Assembly: GCF_002632485.1 (NCBI RefSeq)
Contig: NZ_NIBU01000015.1
Span: 20,399 to 84,398, forward strand
Source: Xenorhabdus innexi
Lineage (GTDB): Bacteria > Pseudomonadota > Gammaproteobacteria > Enterobacterales > Enterobacteriaceae
DNA: 64,000 nt
Reading direction: 5' to 3'
Below the pieces are notes generated by a model that worked only from the letters and a program-made list of their open reading frames with translations, searched no databases and was not told the DNA's origin. This document shows positions 49,668 through 60,644 of this stretch, piece by piece. Position 1 is the first letter of the stretch, and the number at the start of each line of letters is the position of its first letter. Made by a program: the position numbers and the translations under genes.

Positions 49668-50783
49668 ATGTTACGTAAAACAGGTTTTTTCTTTGATGAA
49701 AGCTGTTTCTGGCACAATTCTGGCATACAGCATGTCGTAATGGTTCCTGTCGGAGGATGGGTGCAGCCTCCTGCTGGTTCAGGGCATGCCGAATCACCAG
49801 AAACCAAACGCAGGATGAAGAATTTAATGGATGTTTCCGGTTTAAGCCGCTCATTGCAGTTATCAGGTGCTGATCCCCTTGATGAAACCACCTTAAATCT
49901 CATCCATCCAACAGAGTATTTACAGCGTTTTAAGTCTATGAGTGATAATGGAACTGGCCTGCTCGGGCACGCAGCACCTGTAGGGGCAGGCAGTTATGAA
50001 ATAGCCAAACTGTCTGCCGGGCTGACCTGTGCCGCAGTAGAAGCTGTCCTGCATGGAAAACTGGACAATGCCTATAGCCTCTCCCGTCCCCCCGGACATC
50101 ATTGCCTGCCAGATCAGGCGATGGGTTTTTGTTACTTTGCCAATATTCCCCTCGCCATTGAACGAGCTAAAAAGCTGTTTGGGCTTGGTCGTGTTGCCGT
50201 CATTGACTGGGATGTTCACCATGGTAACGGAACACAACACGTATTTTGGCAACGTGATGATGTTTTGACTATTTCCCTCCATCAGGATGGCTGCTATCCC
50301 GAAGGTTATAGTGGTGAAGATGATATCGGTGAAGGTAAAGGAAAAGGGTTCAACATCAATATTCCATTGATGGCCGGAGCCGGACACAACAGCTACATGT
50401 ATGCCATGGATCAAATTGTTCTGCCCGCACTACATCGTTACCAGCCCGAACTGATTATTGTCGCCTGTGGCTATGATGCCAATGCTATCGACCCGCTGGC
50501 CCGAATGCAGTTACACAGTGAGAGCTTCCGAGAGATGACGCGGAAAATACAGCAAGCGGCGGATGAGTTATGTGCTGGTAAGCTGGTTGTTGTCCATGAA
50601 GGTGGTTACTCTGAACTCTACGTCCCTTTCTGTGGGCTGGCTGTACTGGAAGAATTGAGCGGTGTTCGCACCGAAGTTCAGGACCCTCTGCTGGAGCTGT
50701 TTCAGGCCCAACAGCCCAGAGAACATTTTGATGCATTCCAGCGTCAGGATATTGATGCACTGAAACAGAAGTTTAATTTATAG
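49668..50783 (+). CDS. Class II histone-deacetylase-like amidohydrolase (HDAH type)
   Basis: I start at 49668 (MLRKTGFFFDESCFWH), with GAGGG 6 nt upstream and TATAAA about 25 nt upstream; the in-frame ATG at 49500 has no such support. The 371-residue protein has the HDAC fold: His144-His145 (RPPGHH), zinc ligands Asp182, His184 and Asp270 (DWDVHHGNGTQ, GYDAN) and catalytic Tyr314 (EGGYS). These match the bacterial HDAH enzymes such as the one from strain FB188, with a +2 shift. Likely a small-molecule deacetylase; substrate is unknown. In E. coli this slot, between rep and ilvC, has ppiC. Confidence 0.88.
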   Translation: MLRKTGFFFDESCFWHNSGIQHVVMVPVGGWVQPPAGSGHAESPETKRRMKNLMDVSGLSRSLQLSGADPLDETTLNLIHPTEYLQRFKSMSDNGTGLLGHAAPVGAGSYEIAKLSAGLTCAAVEAVLHGKLDNAYSLSRPPGHHCLPDQAMGFCYFANIPLAIERAKKLFGLGRVAVIDWDVHHGNGTQHVFWQRDDVLTISLHQDGCYPEGYSGEDDIGEGKGKGFNINIPLMAGAGHNSYMYAMDQIVLPALHRYQPELIIVACGYDANAIDPLARMQLHSESFREMTRKIQQAADELCAGKLVVVHEGGYSELYVPFCGLAVLEELSGVRTEVQDPLLELFQAQQPREHFDAFQRQDIDALKQKFNL

Positions 50784-50801
50784 CCCTACGGGGAAAATAG
50801 T

Positions 50802-50826
50802 ATGCCCGATACGTGGTATCGGGCAT
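50802..50826. terminator. Hairpin between the deacetylase-like gene and ilvC
   Basis: ATGCCCGATAC-GTG-GTATCGGGCAT, a perfect 11-bp stem, lies between the two convergent genes. The minus side is followed by ACTATTTT; a bidirectional terminator is likely. Confidence 0.65.
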
Positions 50827-50839
50827 GGCATAGTCAGAA

Positions 50840-52318
50840 TTATCCACCAACGGCAATGCGTTTCATATCTGTCATATAACCACGCAGAGTCCGACCGATA
50901 GTTTCAATCGGATGGTTCCTGATAGCATCGTTAACATCACGCAGCTGAGCATTGTCGATACCGCTATCAGCAACGGCTTTGCCTAAATCCCCTGCCTGTA
51001 AAGATGACATGAATTTTTCCTGCAACAGAGGCACGGCAACATAAGAGAACAGATAGTTACCATACTCAGCCGTATCAGAAATGACCACATTCATTTCATA
51101 GAGACGTTTACGGGCAATGGTATTCGCAATCAGTGGCAGTTCATGCAGGGATTCATAATAAGCAGACTCTTCAATAATTCCTGAATCCACCATTGTTTCA
51201 AATGCCAACTCAACTCCTGCTTTAACCATCGCAATCATTAATACGCCATGATCAAAATATTCCTGTTCACTGATATGACCGTTGTAATCAGGATAGTTTT
51301 CGAATGGCGTCTGCCCGGTTTCAGCTCTCCAGTTCAGCAGATTCTTATCATCATTCGCCCAGTCAGCCATCATGTCAGAAGAGAACTTACCGGAAATAAT
51401 ATCATCCATATGTTTTTGGAAGAGCGGAGCCAGAATAACTTTCAGTTGTTCTGAAAGCGCATACGCCCGCAGTTTTGCCGGATTGGAAAGCCTGTCCATC
51501 ATCAACGTAATACCACCCTGTTTCAGGGCTTCAGTAATGGTTTCCCAACCTAACTGAATAAGTTTACCGGCATAACCCGGTTCTGCACCATCAGCCACCA
51601 GCCGGTCATAACACAACAGAGACCCTGCCTGTAACATGCCACACAGAATAGTTTGCTCACCCATCAAATCAGATTTTACTTCTGCCACAAATGAGGATTC
51701 CAGAACCCCAGCACGATGGCCACCGGTTGCTGCTGCCCATGCTTTAGCGATTGCCATCCCTTCGCCTTTTGCATCGTTTTCTGGATGAACAGCCAGCAAA
51801 GTCGGAACACCAAATCCACGCTTATATTCTTCACGCACTTCCGTTCCCGGACACTTCGGCGCAACCATCACGACAGTAATATCTTTGCGGATCTGCTCAC
51901 CCACTTCGACAATATTAAAACCGTGGGAATAGCCCAGTGCAGCCCCTTCTTTCATCAATGGCTGAACAGCCTGAACAACCGCAGAATGCTGTTTGTCCGG
52001 CGTCAGGTTAATCACCAGATCTGCCTGTGGGATCAGCTCTTCATATGTGCCGACTTTGAAACCATTTTCAGTTGCCTTACGCCATGATGCCCGTTTTTCT
52101 TCGATTGCTTCTTTACGCAGAGCGTAGGCAATATCAAGGCCGGAATCACGCATATTCAGCCCCTGATTCAGGCCTTGTGCACCACACCCCACAATCACCA
52201 CTTTCTTGCCTTTTAAATACCCTGCCTCGTCAGCAAATTCGTCCCGCGCCATAAAGCGGCATTTGCCCAACTGCGCCAACTGCTGGCGCAAATTCAATGT
52301 ATCAAAATAGTTAGCCAT
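50840..52318 (-). CDS. ilvC: Ketol-acid reductoisomerase (class II)
   Basis: The 492-residue length marks the class II (long) enzyme of enterobacteria, with a duplicated C-terminal knotted domain. The Rossmann motif is [15 protein letters not shown] and the next segment AYALRKEAI binds NADPH. It performs the second step of isoleucine and valine synthesis. It is divergent from ilvY, which activates it when acetolactate or acetohydroxybutyrate is present. Confidence 0.98.
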   Translation of the reverse strand: MANYFDTLNLRQQLAQLGKCRFMARDEFADEAGYLKGKKVVIVGCGAQGLNQGLNMRDSGLDIAYALRKEAIEEKRASWRKATENGFKVGTYEELIPQADLVINLTPDKQHSAVVQAVQPLMKEGAALGYSHGFNIVEVGEQIRKDITVVMVAPKCPGTEVREEYKRGFGVPTLLAVHPENDAKGEGMAIAKAWAAATGGHRAGVLESSFVAEVKSDLMGEQTILCGMLQAGSLLCYDRLVADGAEPGYAGKLIQLGWETITEALKQGGITLMMDRLSNPAKLRAYALSEQLKVILAPLFQKHMDDIISGKFSSDMMADWANDDKNLLNWRAETGQTPFENYPDYNGHISEQEYFDHGVLMIAMVKAGVELAFETMVDSGIIEESAYYESLHELPLIANTIARKRLYEMNVVISDTAEYGNYLFSYVAVPLLQEKFMSSLQAGDLGKAVADSGIDNAQLRDVNDAIRNHPIETIGRTLRGYMTDMKRIAVGG

Positions 52319-52350
52319 GGTGACTCCGATATAATTAGGTGTGATGTTGT

Positions 52351-52428
52351 TTGCATAACGCCAATATATGCTATGAAAGGCATTGCTTAAATTGATATAT
52401 TGTCAAGACTACATTGCAGTTTATGCAA
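52351..52428. promoter_or_regulatory. IlvY operator region between ilvC and ilvY
   Basis: Two TTGCA-containing dyads lie here: GCATA-N9-TATGC (52353-52371) and TTGCA-GTTTA-TGCAA (52414-52428), a T-N13-A LysR-type box. In E. coli IlvY binds two such operators in this divergent gap. Assignment is by position and form. Confidence 0.7.
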
Positions 52429-52451
52429 CACTTAGCAGAAAGGACAATTCG

Positions 52452-53336
52452 ATGGATCTACGTGATTTAAAACTGTTTTTGCATCTTGCCGAAAGTTGTC
52501 ATTTTGGTCGTACAGCCAAAGCAATGCATGTCAGCCCTTCTACACTTTCACGCCAGATTCAGCGTATTGAAGATCAATTAGGTCACTCACTATTTCTGCG
52601 AGATAACCGGACAGTAAAACTGACCACAGCGGGTGAACAATTAAAACAGTTTGCTCAACATACATTACTGCAATATCAGCAACTGCTGCATTCTCTGAAC
52701 CACCAAAGCTCATCGCTGACAGGAGAATTACGCCTGTTCTGCTCAGTTACTGCGGCTTATAGTCATCTTCCTCAAGTTCTGGACAAGTTCCGTGCTGAGC
52801 ATCCTTTGGTTGAAATCAAACTGACAACAGGGGATGCCGCCGATGCCGTTGATAAAATTCAATCTGAAGAAGCAGATTTAGGTATTGCAGGCAAACCGGA
52901 GAAACTGCCTGATAACGTCAGTTTTACCAAAATTGGCGAAATTCCGCTGGTTCTGATCGCTCCGGCTTTGCCTTGTACGGTAAGAACGCTCGCAACACAG
53001 GAGCAGCCAGACTGGAATGAAATTCCATTTATTCTGCCGGAACACGGCCCTTCCCGTAAGCGGATTGAGCTTTGGTTCCGACGTCATAAAATTAATCATC
53101 CCCAGATTTATGCGACAGTTTCAGGCCATGAAGCAATTGTTTCGATGGTTGCTTTAGGCTGTGGCATTGCACTAATTCCAGCGGTTGTGGTTGAAAATAG
53201 CCCGGAACCAGTACGAAACCGTATATCATTGCTGGAAAATATTTCATTGGTTGAACCATTCGAGTTGGGCGTTTGTGCTCTGGGTAAGCGGCTGCATGAA
53301 CCGTTGATTAAGGCATTTTGGAACCTGCTGATCTGA
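52452..53336 (+). CDS. ilvY: LysR-type activator of ilvC, IlvY
   Basis: The start at 52452 (MDLRDLKLFLHLAESCHFGRTAKAM) has AAAGGA 9 nt upstream and agrees with E. coli IlvY; the open frame extends 23 codons upstream without support. The 294-residue LysR protein has an N-terminal winged helix (STLSRQIQRIEDQLG) and effector domain. It activates ilvC and represses itself. It converges on ilvA. Confidence 0.95.
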   Translation: MDLRDLKLFLHLAESCHFGRTAKAMHVSPSTLSRQIQRIEDQLGHSLFLRDNRTVKLTTAGEQLKQFAQHTLLQYQQLLHSLNHQSSSLTGELRLFCSVTAAYSHLPQVLDKFRAEHPLVEIKLTTGDAADAVDKIQSEEADLGIAGKPEKLPDNVSFTKIGEIPLVLIAPALPCTVRTLATQEQPDWNEIPFILPEHGPSRKRIELWFRRHKINHPQIYATVSGHEAIVSMVALGCGIALIPAVVVENSPEPVRNRISLLENISLVEPFELGVCALGKRLHEPLIKAFWNLLI

Positions 53337-53380
53337 TTGAATGATGATAAAAACTTAAAAAGAGACTTCATCATGAAACT

Positions 53381-53404
53381 GATGGCGCCTGTTATGGCGC
53401 TATC
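53381..53404. terminator. Hairpin between convergent ilvY and ilvA
   Basis: GATGGCGCC and GGCGCTATC form a 9-bp stem with one mismatch around TGTTAT. No strong T-run on either side, so termination is only suggested by its place between two stops. Confidence 0.45.
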
Positions 53405-53430
53405 TCTATTCAATTAAGCTCTGAGTTTCC

Positions 53431-54978
53431 CTACCTCAGTAGTAAATTAAATGAAGGATTATCCGTCTCATCATTATACTCGTAGCCCAACTCATCCAAG
53501 TGGCGGTCAAAGCAGGCTTCTGCTGCTGATAACTCAAATGCAGCCAGCACGCGCCCGTAATCGGTACCATGGCTACGATAGTGAAACAGCGTGATATTCC
53601 AATGTGCCCCCAGTGTTTGCAAAAATTTCAGTAATGCGCCCGGTGATTCAGGGAAGACGAAACTGAACAACCGTTCCTGCAATGGTTTGGATGGTCTGCC
53701 ACCAATCATATAGCGAACATGCAATTTCGCCATTTCGTCATCAGTAAAATCTGCAACTTGATAACCTGCGACTCTTAACTCTTCAATAATTTCAAGACGT
53801 TCAGTATTTCCACGATTCAGCCTGATACCGACAAAAATACAGGCTTTATTTGGATCAGCGGCATCCGAATAACGATAGCTGAATTCTGTTACAACGCGAC
53901 TACCCAGAATCTGACAGAAATTCAAAAAACTACCCTTTTGTTCAGGAATAGTGACTGCCAGCAAAGCCTCTCTCTGCTCCCCCAGTTCACAGCGTTCTGA
54001 GACATAACGTAAGCCGTGGAAGTTTACATTCGCCCCCGAAAGAATATGAGCAAGCCTCTCTCCCTGAATCTGATGCTCATGAACGTATTTCTTCAACCCT
54101 GCCAACGCCAAAGCACCAGAAGGTTCAGCAATTGCCCGGACATCCTCAAAAATATCTTTCATGGCAGCACAAATAGCATCACTATCGACTGTAATAACAT
54201 CATCAACATATTTCTGGCAAAGACGAAACGTTTCATCACCAATACGCTTAACGGCAACACCTTCCGCAAATAACCCGACTCTCGGTAAATCGACCGGATG
54301 CCCGGCTTCCAGTGCCGCTTTCAGGCAAGCGGAATCCTCAGCTTCCACGCCAATCACTTTCATTTCCGGTACAAGCTGTTTAATCAGAACCGCAACACCT
54401 GCAATTAATCCGCCGCCGCCAACCGGAACAAAAATACGATCAAGGTGAACATCCTGCTGTAACAGTTCCATTGCCAAAGTAGCCTGCCCCGCAATAACAG
54501 CCGGATGATCAAAAGGTGGGACGAAGGTATAGTGGCGTTCCTTTGCAATTTCGATGGCTTTCGCTTTTGCTTCATCGAAATTCACACCATGCAGCAGTAC
54601 TTCGCCACCCAGACTACGCACCGCATCAACTTTAATATCTGCGGTTGCTACCGGCATCACAATCGTCGCCCTGATGCCCATTTTACTGGCCGATAATGCA
54701 ACGCCCTGTGCATGATTGCCTGCCGATGCCGTAATCACGCCCCTGATTTTTTGTTCTTCCGTCAGGCTGGCGATCATGGAATATGCGCCACGCAATTTAA
54801 AACTGTGCACCACCTGACGATCTTCCCGTTTAACCAAAATAGTATTATTTAAACGAGCGGAGATTTTTTTCATTTCCTGTAATGGGGTGACCTGAGCAAC
54901 ATCATAAACGGGGGCGCTCAGCGCGGCTTTGAGATATTCCGCTCCTTTCGGCTCAGTATTAAGAGGATAAACTGCCAC
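53431..54978 (-). CDS. ilvA: Biosynthetic threonine deaminase
   Basis: The 515-residue PLP enzyme has the cofactor Lys61 in HSFKLRGAYSM, the GGGGLIAG phosphate loop, and two C-terminal ACT-like regulatory domains (from about residue 335), the form inhibited by isoleucine. It converts threonine to 2-oxobutanoate. It starts 2 nt after the ilvD stop, as the last gene of ilvGMEDA. Confidence 0.97.
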   Translation of the reverse strand: MAVYPLNTEPKGAEYLKAALSAPVYDVAQVTPLQEMKKISARLNNTILVKREDRQVVHSFKLRGAYSMIASLTEEQKIRGVITASAGNHAQGVALSASKMGIRATIVMPVATADIKVDAVRSLGGEVLLHGVNFDEAKAKAIEIAKERHYTFVPPFDHPAVIAGQATLAMELLQQDVHLDRIFVPVGGGGLIAGVAVLIKQLVPEMKVIGVEAEDSACLKAALEAGHPVDLPRVGLFAEGVAVKRIGDETFRLCQKYVDDVITVDSDAICAAMKDIFEDVRAIAEPSGALALAGLKKYVHEHQIQGERLAHILSGANVNFHGLRYVSERCELGEQREALLAVTIPEQKGSFLNFCQILGSRVVTEFSYRYSDAADPNKACIFVGIRLNRGNTERLEIIEELRVAGYQVADFTDDEMAKLHVRYMIGGRPSKPLQERLFSFVFPESPGALLKFLQTLGAHWNITLFHYRSHGTDYGRVLAAFELSAAEACFDRHLDELGYEYNDETDNPSFNLLLR

Positions 54979-54980
54979 AA

Positions 54981-56831
54981 TTACCCCCCCAGTTTGGTCT
55001 TATCACGTACAGCCCCTTTATCGGCGCTGGTCGCCAGTGAGGCATAAGCACGCAGGGCGAAAGAAACCTGACGTTCACGGGATTTAGGTGTCCACGCTTT
55101 ATCACCACGGGATAATTCAACCTGTGTTCGTTCAGCAAGCTCTTTTTCGTCAACATCCAACTGGATTGTACGGTCTGGAATATCAATGTTGATAATATCG
55201 CCATCACAAACCAGTCCAATCAGACCACCATTAGCGGCTTCCGGGGAAACATGGCCTATTGATAACCCTGATGTGCCTCCTGAAAAACGCCCATCGGTGA
55301 TCAAAGCACAGCTTTTTCCCAATCCCATTGATTTCAGATAAGTGGTTGGATAAAGCATTTCCTGCATGCCGGGGCCTCCTTTCGGACCTTCATAACGAAT
55401 AACAACCACATCACCCGCTACAACTTTTCCGCCCAAAATCGCATCCACTGCATCTTCCTGACTTTCATAAACTTTAGCCGGACCACGGAAAACCAGAATG
55501 CTTTCGTCCACTCCCGCAGTTTTTACAATACAGCCATCCACAGCAACATTGCCATGCAGAACCGCCAGCCCACCATCCTGACTGTAAGCATGGGAGCGTT
55601 CACGGATACACCCTTCCTTCCGGTCTGTATCCAATGATGGCCAGCGGCAATTCTGGGAGAAAGCCTGAGTAGTACGAATACCTGCCGGCCCTGCTGCATA
55701 CATGCTTTTAACGACTTCATCTGATGTTTGCATAACATCGTACTGAGCCAGCGTTTCTGGCAAATCTAAACCCAAAATATTCTTCACATGGCGATGTAAA
55801 AGCCCTGCACGATCCAATTCGCCGAGAATACCAACCACGCCACCAGCACGATGCACATCTTCCATATGATATTTTTGGGTACTTGGTGCCACCTTACACA
55901 AATGAGGAACCTGACGGGACAGACGATCAATATCTGCCATAGTAAAATCAATTTCCCCCTCCTGCGCAGCGGCCAATAAATGCAACACCGTATTTGTCGA
56001 GCCACCCATTGCAATATCCAGCGTCATAGCATTTTCAAAGGCAGCTTTAGTCGCAATATTGCGTGGCAACGCACTGTTGTCATTTTGTTCGTAATAACGT
56101 TTAGTCAGCTCAACAATACGCTTACCTGCGTTGATGAAAAGGGTCTTACGATCTACGTGTGTAGCCAGTAATGAACCATTGCCCGGCTGAGAAAGCCCCA
56201 ACGCTTCTGTCAGGCAGTTCATCGAATTAGCTGTAAACATACCGGAACAGGAACCACAGGTCGGGCAGGCTGAACGTTCAATCTGATCACTTTGTTCATC
56301 GCTGACATTCGGATTTGCACCCTGAATCATGGCATCAACCAGATCCAATTTGATGATTTGATCTGATAACCGGGTTTTCCCGGCTTCCATCGGGCCACCG
56401 GAAACAAAAATCACCGGAATATTCAGACGCAGTGATGCCATCAGCATACCCGGTGTGATCTTATCGCAGTTAGAAATACAGACCATCGCATCCGCACAGT
56501 GTGCATTCACCATATATTCCACTGAATCAGCAATCAGCTCTCGGGATGGTAATGAATACAACATTCCTCCGTGCCCCATCGCGATGCCATCATCAACGGC
56601 AATAGTGTTAAACTCCTTTGCTACTCCCCCTGAAGCCTCAATCTGTTCTGCCACCAGCCTGCCTAAATCCCGTAAATGAACATGCCCGGGCACGAATTGA
56701 GTAAATGAATTCACAACTGCAATAATAGGTTTGCCAAAATCCTCATCAGTCATCCCCGTAGCCCGCCATAAAGCACGTGCCCCAGCCATATTTCGGCCAT
56801 GGGTTGTTGTGGCAGAACGATATTTAGGCAT
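54981..56831 (-). CDS. ilvD: Dihydroxyacid dehydratase
   Basis: A 616-residue IlvD/Edd family enzyme. Iron-sulfur cluster Cys lie in [12 protein letters not shown] and [18 protein letters not shown]. The C-terminal [20 protein letters not shown] contains the active-site Ser. It performs the third step of isoleucine/valine synthesis. Separated by 159 nt from ilvE, with no clear terminator in between. Confidence 0.98.
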   Translation of the reverse strand: MPKYRSATTTHGRNMAGARALWRATGMTDEDFGKPIIAVVNSFTQFVPGHVHLRDLGRLVAEQIEASGGVAKEFNTIAVDDGIAMGHGGMLYSLPSRELIADSVEYMVNAHCADAMVCISNCDKITPGMLMASLRLNIPVIFVSGGPMEAGKTRLSDQIIKLDLVDAMIQGANPNVSDEQSDQIERSACPTCGSCSGMFTANSMNCLTEALGLSQPGNGSLLATHVDRKTLFINAGKRIVELTKRYYEQNDNSALPRNIATKAAFENAMTLDIAMGGSTNTVLHLLAAAQEGEIDFTMADIDRLSRQVPHLCKVAPSTQKYHMEDVHRAGGVVGILGELDRAGLLHRHVKNILGLDLPETLAQYDVMQTSDEVVKSMYAAGPAGIRTTQAFSQNCRWPSLDTDRKEGCIRERSHAYSQDGGLAVLHGNVAVDGCIVKTAGVDESILVFRGPAKVYESQEDAVDAILGGKVVAGDVVVIRYEGPKGGPGMQEMLYPTTYLKSMGLGKSCALITDGRFSGGTSGLSIGHVSPEAANGGLIGLVCDGDIINIDIPDRTIQLDVDEKELAERTQVELSRGDKAWTPKSRERQVSFALRAYASLATSADKGAVRDKTKLGG

Positions 56832-56990
56832 TATTTTGTACTCCCGTGTCTGTCTAACCAGCTTCTGAATACAGGCGGGGAACGAGCCGCCTGTTATTCC
56901 CTTCGTCTTTCAAGCTGCTTTTTTGTTATCTGCAATGCACCCCGAAATCCATTGGGTATCGATTATGTTTTTATTTATTAATGATCTAAT

Positions 56991-57920
56991 TTATTGAGGA
57001 TTCACAGGGTCTAACCAGCCCCATTTGTCTTCTGTCGTACCATCAAATAAGCCAAAAAATGCATTTTGAATTTTCTTGGTAACAGGGCCGCACTTACCAA
57101 TTCCGACCTGAATACCATCTACGCTACGAACCGGCGTAATTTCTGCTGCTGTACCCGTCATAAAGACTTCGTCAGCCAGATAAAGTGATTCGCGGGAAAG
57201 TGTCTGCTCACGCACTTCCAGACCAAGATCCTGTGACAGCCTGATGATAGCGTCCCGTGTGATCCCCGGTAAGGCAGCGGAAGTAAATGGCGGGGTGAAC
57301 AAAACACCATTTTTTACTTCAAATAAATTTTCACCTGCGCCTTCTGAAATATAACCATGAACATCCAGCGCAATGCCTTCCTGATAACCATGACGTCGAG
57401 CCTCACTTCCCACCAGCAAAGAAGATAAATAATTACCCCCCGCTTTTGCCGCAGTAGGGATAGTGTTTGCCGCTACACGGTTCCATGAAGAAACCATTGC
57501 ATCAATCCCCTGATCCAGGGCTTCTTCACCGAGATACGCTCCCCACGGGAAAGCCGCAATGATGACATCAGTTTTATAACCTTCGGGAGGATTAACCCCC
57601 ATCCCCACATCACCAATAAAAACTAATGGACGAATGTAAGCGCTGACTAATTTATTTTTACGGAGTGTTGCACGACAAGCTTCCATTAACTCATCAACAC
57701 TCTGGCTCACTGGCATACGGTAAATTTTGGCCGAATCACGTAAACGCTGCATGTGCTCCCGATGGCGGAAAACAACCGGCCCTTTATGAGAGTCGTAACA
57801 ACGGATACCTTCAAATACTGATGTTCCATAATGCAGAGCATGGGACATAACGTGTACTTTTGCATCAGCCCAAGGAACCATTTCACCATTGAACCAAATA
57901 TAATCAGCTTGCTTTGTCAT
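56991..57920 (-). CDS. ilvE: Branched-chain-amino-acid aminotransferase
   Basis: The 309-residue fold-type IV PLP aminotransferase has the cofactor Lys159 in TAAKAGGNYLSS, and the EGAGENLFEVKNG segment of the class. It makes valine, isoleucine and leucine from the keto acids. It starts 25 nt after ilvM in the ilvGMEDA operon. Confidence 0.97.
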   Translation of the reverse strand: MTKQADYIWFNGEMVPWADAKVHVMSHALHYGTSVFEGIRCYDSHKGPVVFRHREHMQRLRDSAKIYRMPVSQSVDELMEACRATLRKNKLVSAYIRPLVFIGDVGMGVNPPEGYKTDVIIAAFPWGAYLGEEALDQGIDAMVSSWNRVAANTIPTAAKAGGNYLSSLLVGSEARRHGYQEGIALDVHGYISEGAGENLFEVKNGVLFTPPFTSAALPGITRDAIIRLSQDLGLEVREQTLSRESLYLADEVFMTGTAAEITPVRSVDGIQVGIGKCGPVTKKIQNAFFGLFDGTTEDKWGWLDPVNPQ

Positions 57921-57945
57921 TCTTCTGTTTCCTTTCTATCGCGCA

Positions 57946-58203
57946 CTATGCGCTTATCAACTGTGAATTCTTATGTTGTATCTCAACACCAGAAACATCA
58001 ACCAGCTTTACCAACTGAGCAAAAAGTAAATTTACAGGACGCTGACTGACGACAGTAAGCTCAATACAGACACTATCACTATTTATTGCATGATCCATAT
58101 TCAATGCGCGGATCTGAAAGCCTCGATGACGGGTAACTCTCAGAATTCTTTCCAGAATTTCAGGGCAAAATCGAGCCTGAATAGCAAGTTGATGCTGTAT
58201 CAT
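57946..58203 (-). CDS. ilvM: Acetolactate synthase II small subunit
   Basis: The ATG at 58203 ([23 protein letters not shown]) overlaps the ilvG stop by 4 nt and gives 85 residues, near the 87 of E. coli. A single ACT domain ([12 protein letters not shown]...[24 protein letters not shown]). It stabilises and activates the IlvG catalytic subunit, making isozyme II, which is not feedback-inhibited by valine. Confidence 0.95.
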   Translation of the reverse strand: MIQHQLAIQARFCPEILERILRVTRHRGFQIRALNMDHAINSDSVCIELTVVSQRPVNLLFAQLVKLVDVSGVEIQHKNSQLISA

Positions 58204-59846
58204 AATAACTTCTCCAACATATTTGCATTGCTTGCGCCGGGCGGAACCAATGGCCAAACATTTTCAAATTCATCAATGGATACGTGTAACAAATAAGGGC
58301 CTTCACTATTGAACAATGCATCAAGTGCAGCATCTATCTGTGACTTTTCAGTAACATGCTGACCCGGAATCTCAAAAGCTTTTGCTAAAGCAATAAAATC
58401 AGGATTATCAGTCAGAATTGTTTCGCTATAACGTTGGTCAAAAAACAACTCCTGCCACTGTTTAACCATTCCCAAACGCTGGTTATCCAGTAAGACAATT
58501 TTGATCGGTAATTTCTTACGCTTAATCGTTCCCAGCTCTTGAACATTCATCATGAAAGAGCCATCACCGGATATACAAATAACCATATCGTCCGGGCGAA
58601 CCATCTGCGCTCCGATTGCAGCAGGAATGCCAAAACCCATCGTTCCAAGTCCACTGGAAGTAATAAAATTTTCCGGTCTGGTAAACGTCATATGTTGAGC
58701 GGACCACATTTGATGCTGACCAACATCGGTAGTGATAACGGTATTGGATGGCTTGCGATCAGATATCTGTTTCAACAGAGCCGGGGCATAGATCTTTTCC
58801 CCTTGATAGTCATAGAGCCATGCATATATATCTTTTAACTGCTTAACTTCTTGTTGCCATGCTTGGATCGATAAAGGCTGCTGTAAATGGGGCAATAATG
58901 TTTTTAAATTACCTCTTACTGAAACATGTGCCTGACGTAATTTATTCAATTCAGCCGGATCAATATCGATATGAATAACCTTGGCATGCGGGGCAAAGGT
59001 AGCCAATTTTCCGGTCACACGGTCGTCAAAACGCGCTCCGACAGCAATAAGTAAATCACAGGACTGAACCGCTAAGTTAGCCGCCTTTGTTCCGTGCATT
59101 CCTAACATGCCCAAGTAACATTCATGCTCAGCATCTGCGGCTCCCAATCCTTTGAGAGTAGAAACAACCGGGATTCCCGTTTCTGCTACCAGATGACGTA
59201 ACTCAGGTGCCGCTCCTGATATTCCAACCCCTCCTCCTACATATAAAACAGGTTTTTGAGAAGAGGCCATCATCTCGCGGGCTTGTGCCAGTGCTTTCTC
59301 TGGCAGAAAAGACGGGGTAACAGCAGGGATCAAATAAGGTGTAAAATCCCCCTGTTTTAACTGGATGTCTTTCGGTAAATCAATCAGAACAGGGCCGGGA
59401 CGACCTTCCATCGCGATTGAGAAGGCTTCCGCCATAACCTGAGGTAATTTTTCCAGTGACTCCACCAGAAAACTGTGTTTGGTACAAGCAAGGGAAAGCC
59501 CCAACATATCGATTTCCTGAAAAGCATCTGTACCTATAACCTCAGAACTTACCTGACCGGTGATGGCAATAACCGGTACAGAATCCAACAAAGCATCAGC
59601 CAGACCGGTAATTAAGTTGGTTGCTCCGGGCCCCGATGTTGCAATACAAACTCCGGGTTTATCACTTGCCCTTGCATAACCGATAGCAGCCATAACCGCA
59701 CCTTGTTCATGGCGACACAGCAAATGTTCAATACCACCATCATACAAAGCGTCATACACAGGCATAATGGCTCCGCCGGGGTAACCGAAAACTTTTTCCA
59801 CTCCCTGTGTCCGTAATGACTGTACAACCCATTGCGCCCCATTCAT
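58200..59846 (-). CDS. ilvG: Acetolactate synthase II large subunit (intact)
   Basis: The start at 59846 ([15 protein letters not shown]) has TAGGAG with 7-nt spacing and gives 548 residues, the length of functional IlvG. It has the ThDP glutamate region ([19 protein letters not shown]), FAD-binding middle domain, and the ThDP-Mg motif [12 protein letters not shown]. It is unbroken, unlike the frameshifted ilvG of E. coli K-12, so isozyme II is probably active. First structural gene after the ilvL attenuator. Confidence 0.97.
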   Translation of the reverse strand: MNGAQWVVQSLRTQGVEKVFGYPGGAIMPVYDALYDGGIEHLLCRHEQGAVMAAIGYARASDKPGVCIATSGPGATNLITGLADALLDSVPVIAITGQVSSEVIGTDAFQEIDMLGLSLACTKHSFLVESLEKLPQVMAEAFSIAMEGRPGPVLIDLPKDIQLKQGDFTPYLIPAVTPSFLPEKALAQAREMMASSQKPVLYVGGGVGISGAAPELRHLVAETGIPVVSTLKGLGAADAEHECYLGMLGMHGTKAANLAVQSCDLLIAVGARFDDRVTGKLATFAPHAKVIHIDIDPAELNKLRQAHVSVRGNLKTLLPHLQQPLSIQAWQQEVKQLKDIYAWLYDYQGEKIYAPALLKQISDRKPSNTVITTDVGQHQMWSAQHMTFTRPENFITSSGLGTMGFGIPAAIGAQMVRPDDMVICISGDGSFMMNVQELGTIKRKKLPIKIVLLDNQRLGMVKQWQELFFDQRYSETILTDNPDFIALAKAFEIPGQHVTEKSQIDAALDALFNSEGPYLLHVSIDEFENVWPLVPPGASNANMLEKLL

Positions 59847-59922
59847 TGCCATTCTCCTATCGGTATTTACTTTGTCAGTGGTTTCTTGTGATGTTGTTTT
59901 GTATTTGTTTATTTATAAGTAC

Positions 59923-59961
59923 TAAAAAAAACCCCCGCTCCATTTTTTTGGGCGGGGGTCT
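59923..59961 (-). terminator. Attenuator terminator of the ilvLGMEDA operon
   Basis: On the minus strand GACCCCCGC pairs with GCGGGGG, followed by TTTTTTTT, between ilvL and ilvG. This is the terminator hairpin of classic amino-acid attenuation. Confidence 0.92.
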
Positions 59962-59987
59962 TTGTGAAATCTGGCTGTCTTTTATGT

Positions 59988-60080
59988 CTAAGCCTTCCTT
60001 CGTCCAAGTGCGCCCCCGCACGGTAGAATAATCACTACCACGCTAATAATTAGGCTAATCACGAGAACAAATTTAGTCAT
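59988..60080 (-). CDS. ilvL: ilv operon leader peptide
   Basis: A 30-residue peptide, MTKFVLVISLIISVVVIILP then CGGALGRRKA, too short for normal ORF calling. Thirteen of the fifteen residues at 5-19 are Val, Ile or Leu. The C-terminus matches the CGAALGRGKA end of E. coli IlvL. Ribosome stalling at these codons when branched-chain aminoacyl-tRNA is short disrupts the terminator at 59923-59961. Start codon ATG at 60080. Confidence 0.93.
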   Translation of the reverse strand: MTKFVLVISLIISVVVIILPCGGALGRRKA

Positions 60081-60644
60081 AAAGGTTAGTTCATATTCAT
60101 AGATTGGACATATGTTTTAGAATTATCACTTTCTATTATTGTTGACAATGATTATTTTTGCTTTTTTACGAAAAAAATAATATTAATCATTATTTTCAAT
60201 AAGATAGAATAAAAACAGATTAATCTACTGTATTTTATCCATTTCATGATAAGAAAAAAATCATTATATACCTGTTTAGTAAAATAATTAATAAAGTAAA
60301 TCGTCGGAATATAACTTAATGAACTATAAAAATCACATATAGATGCTTATAAAAAATAGACTTCTAGCAAAAGTACTTATCACAAAAATTTAGGTAAATT
60401 AATTTATTTATCTAAATAAGAGAAATGATAAGCATAATAACAATACCGAACGAAGCTAATTCACTCACAAAAAATAGAAATCGATAAAAGAATCAATGGA
60501 TAGCTGTCAATTAAAAAGTTAAAAGCTATCAGTTTAGGTAATAGCAATAATTATATTTTCGAAAGGCTTCGCAGAATAATAAGAGGTGACTTTTTATTAT
60601 TTTTAAACCAGCCATGATAAATATTTTTGGCTAAGGAAAGCATT
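60081..60644. other. AT-rich divergent region between ilvL and yifB
   Basis: 564 nt, extremely AT-rich. It holds the probable ilv promoter (60122-60148) and the yifB ribosome site. No gene, strong hairpin or clear repeat was seen elsewhere. Confidence 0.5.
60122..60148 (-). promoter_or_regulatory. Possible sigma-70 promoter of ilvLGMEDA
   Basis: TTGTCA and GATAAT (one mismatch each to consensus) are spaced by 15 nt on the minus strand, placing a start about 35 nt before the ilvL ATG. The spacing is short, so the call is tentative. Confidence 0.35.
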
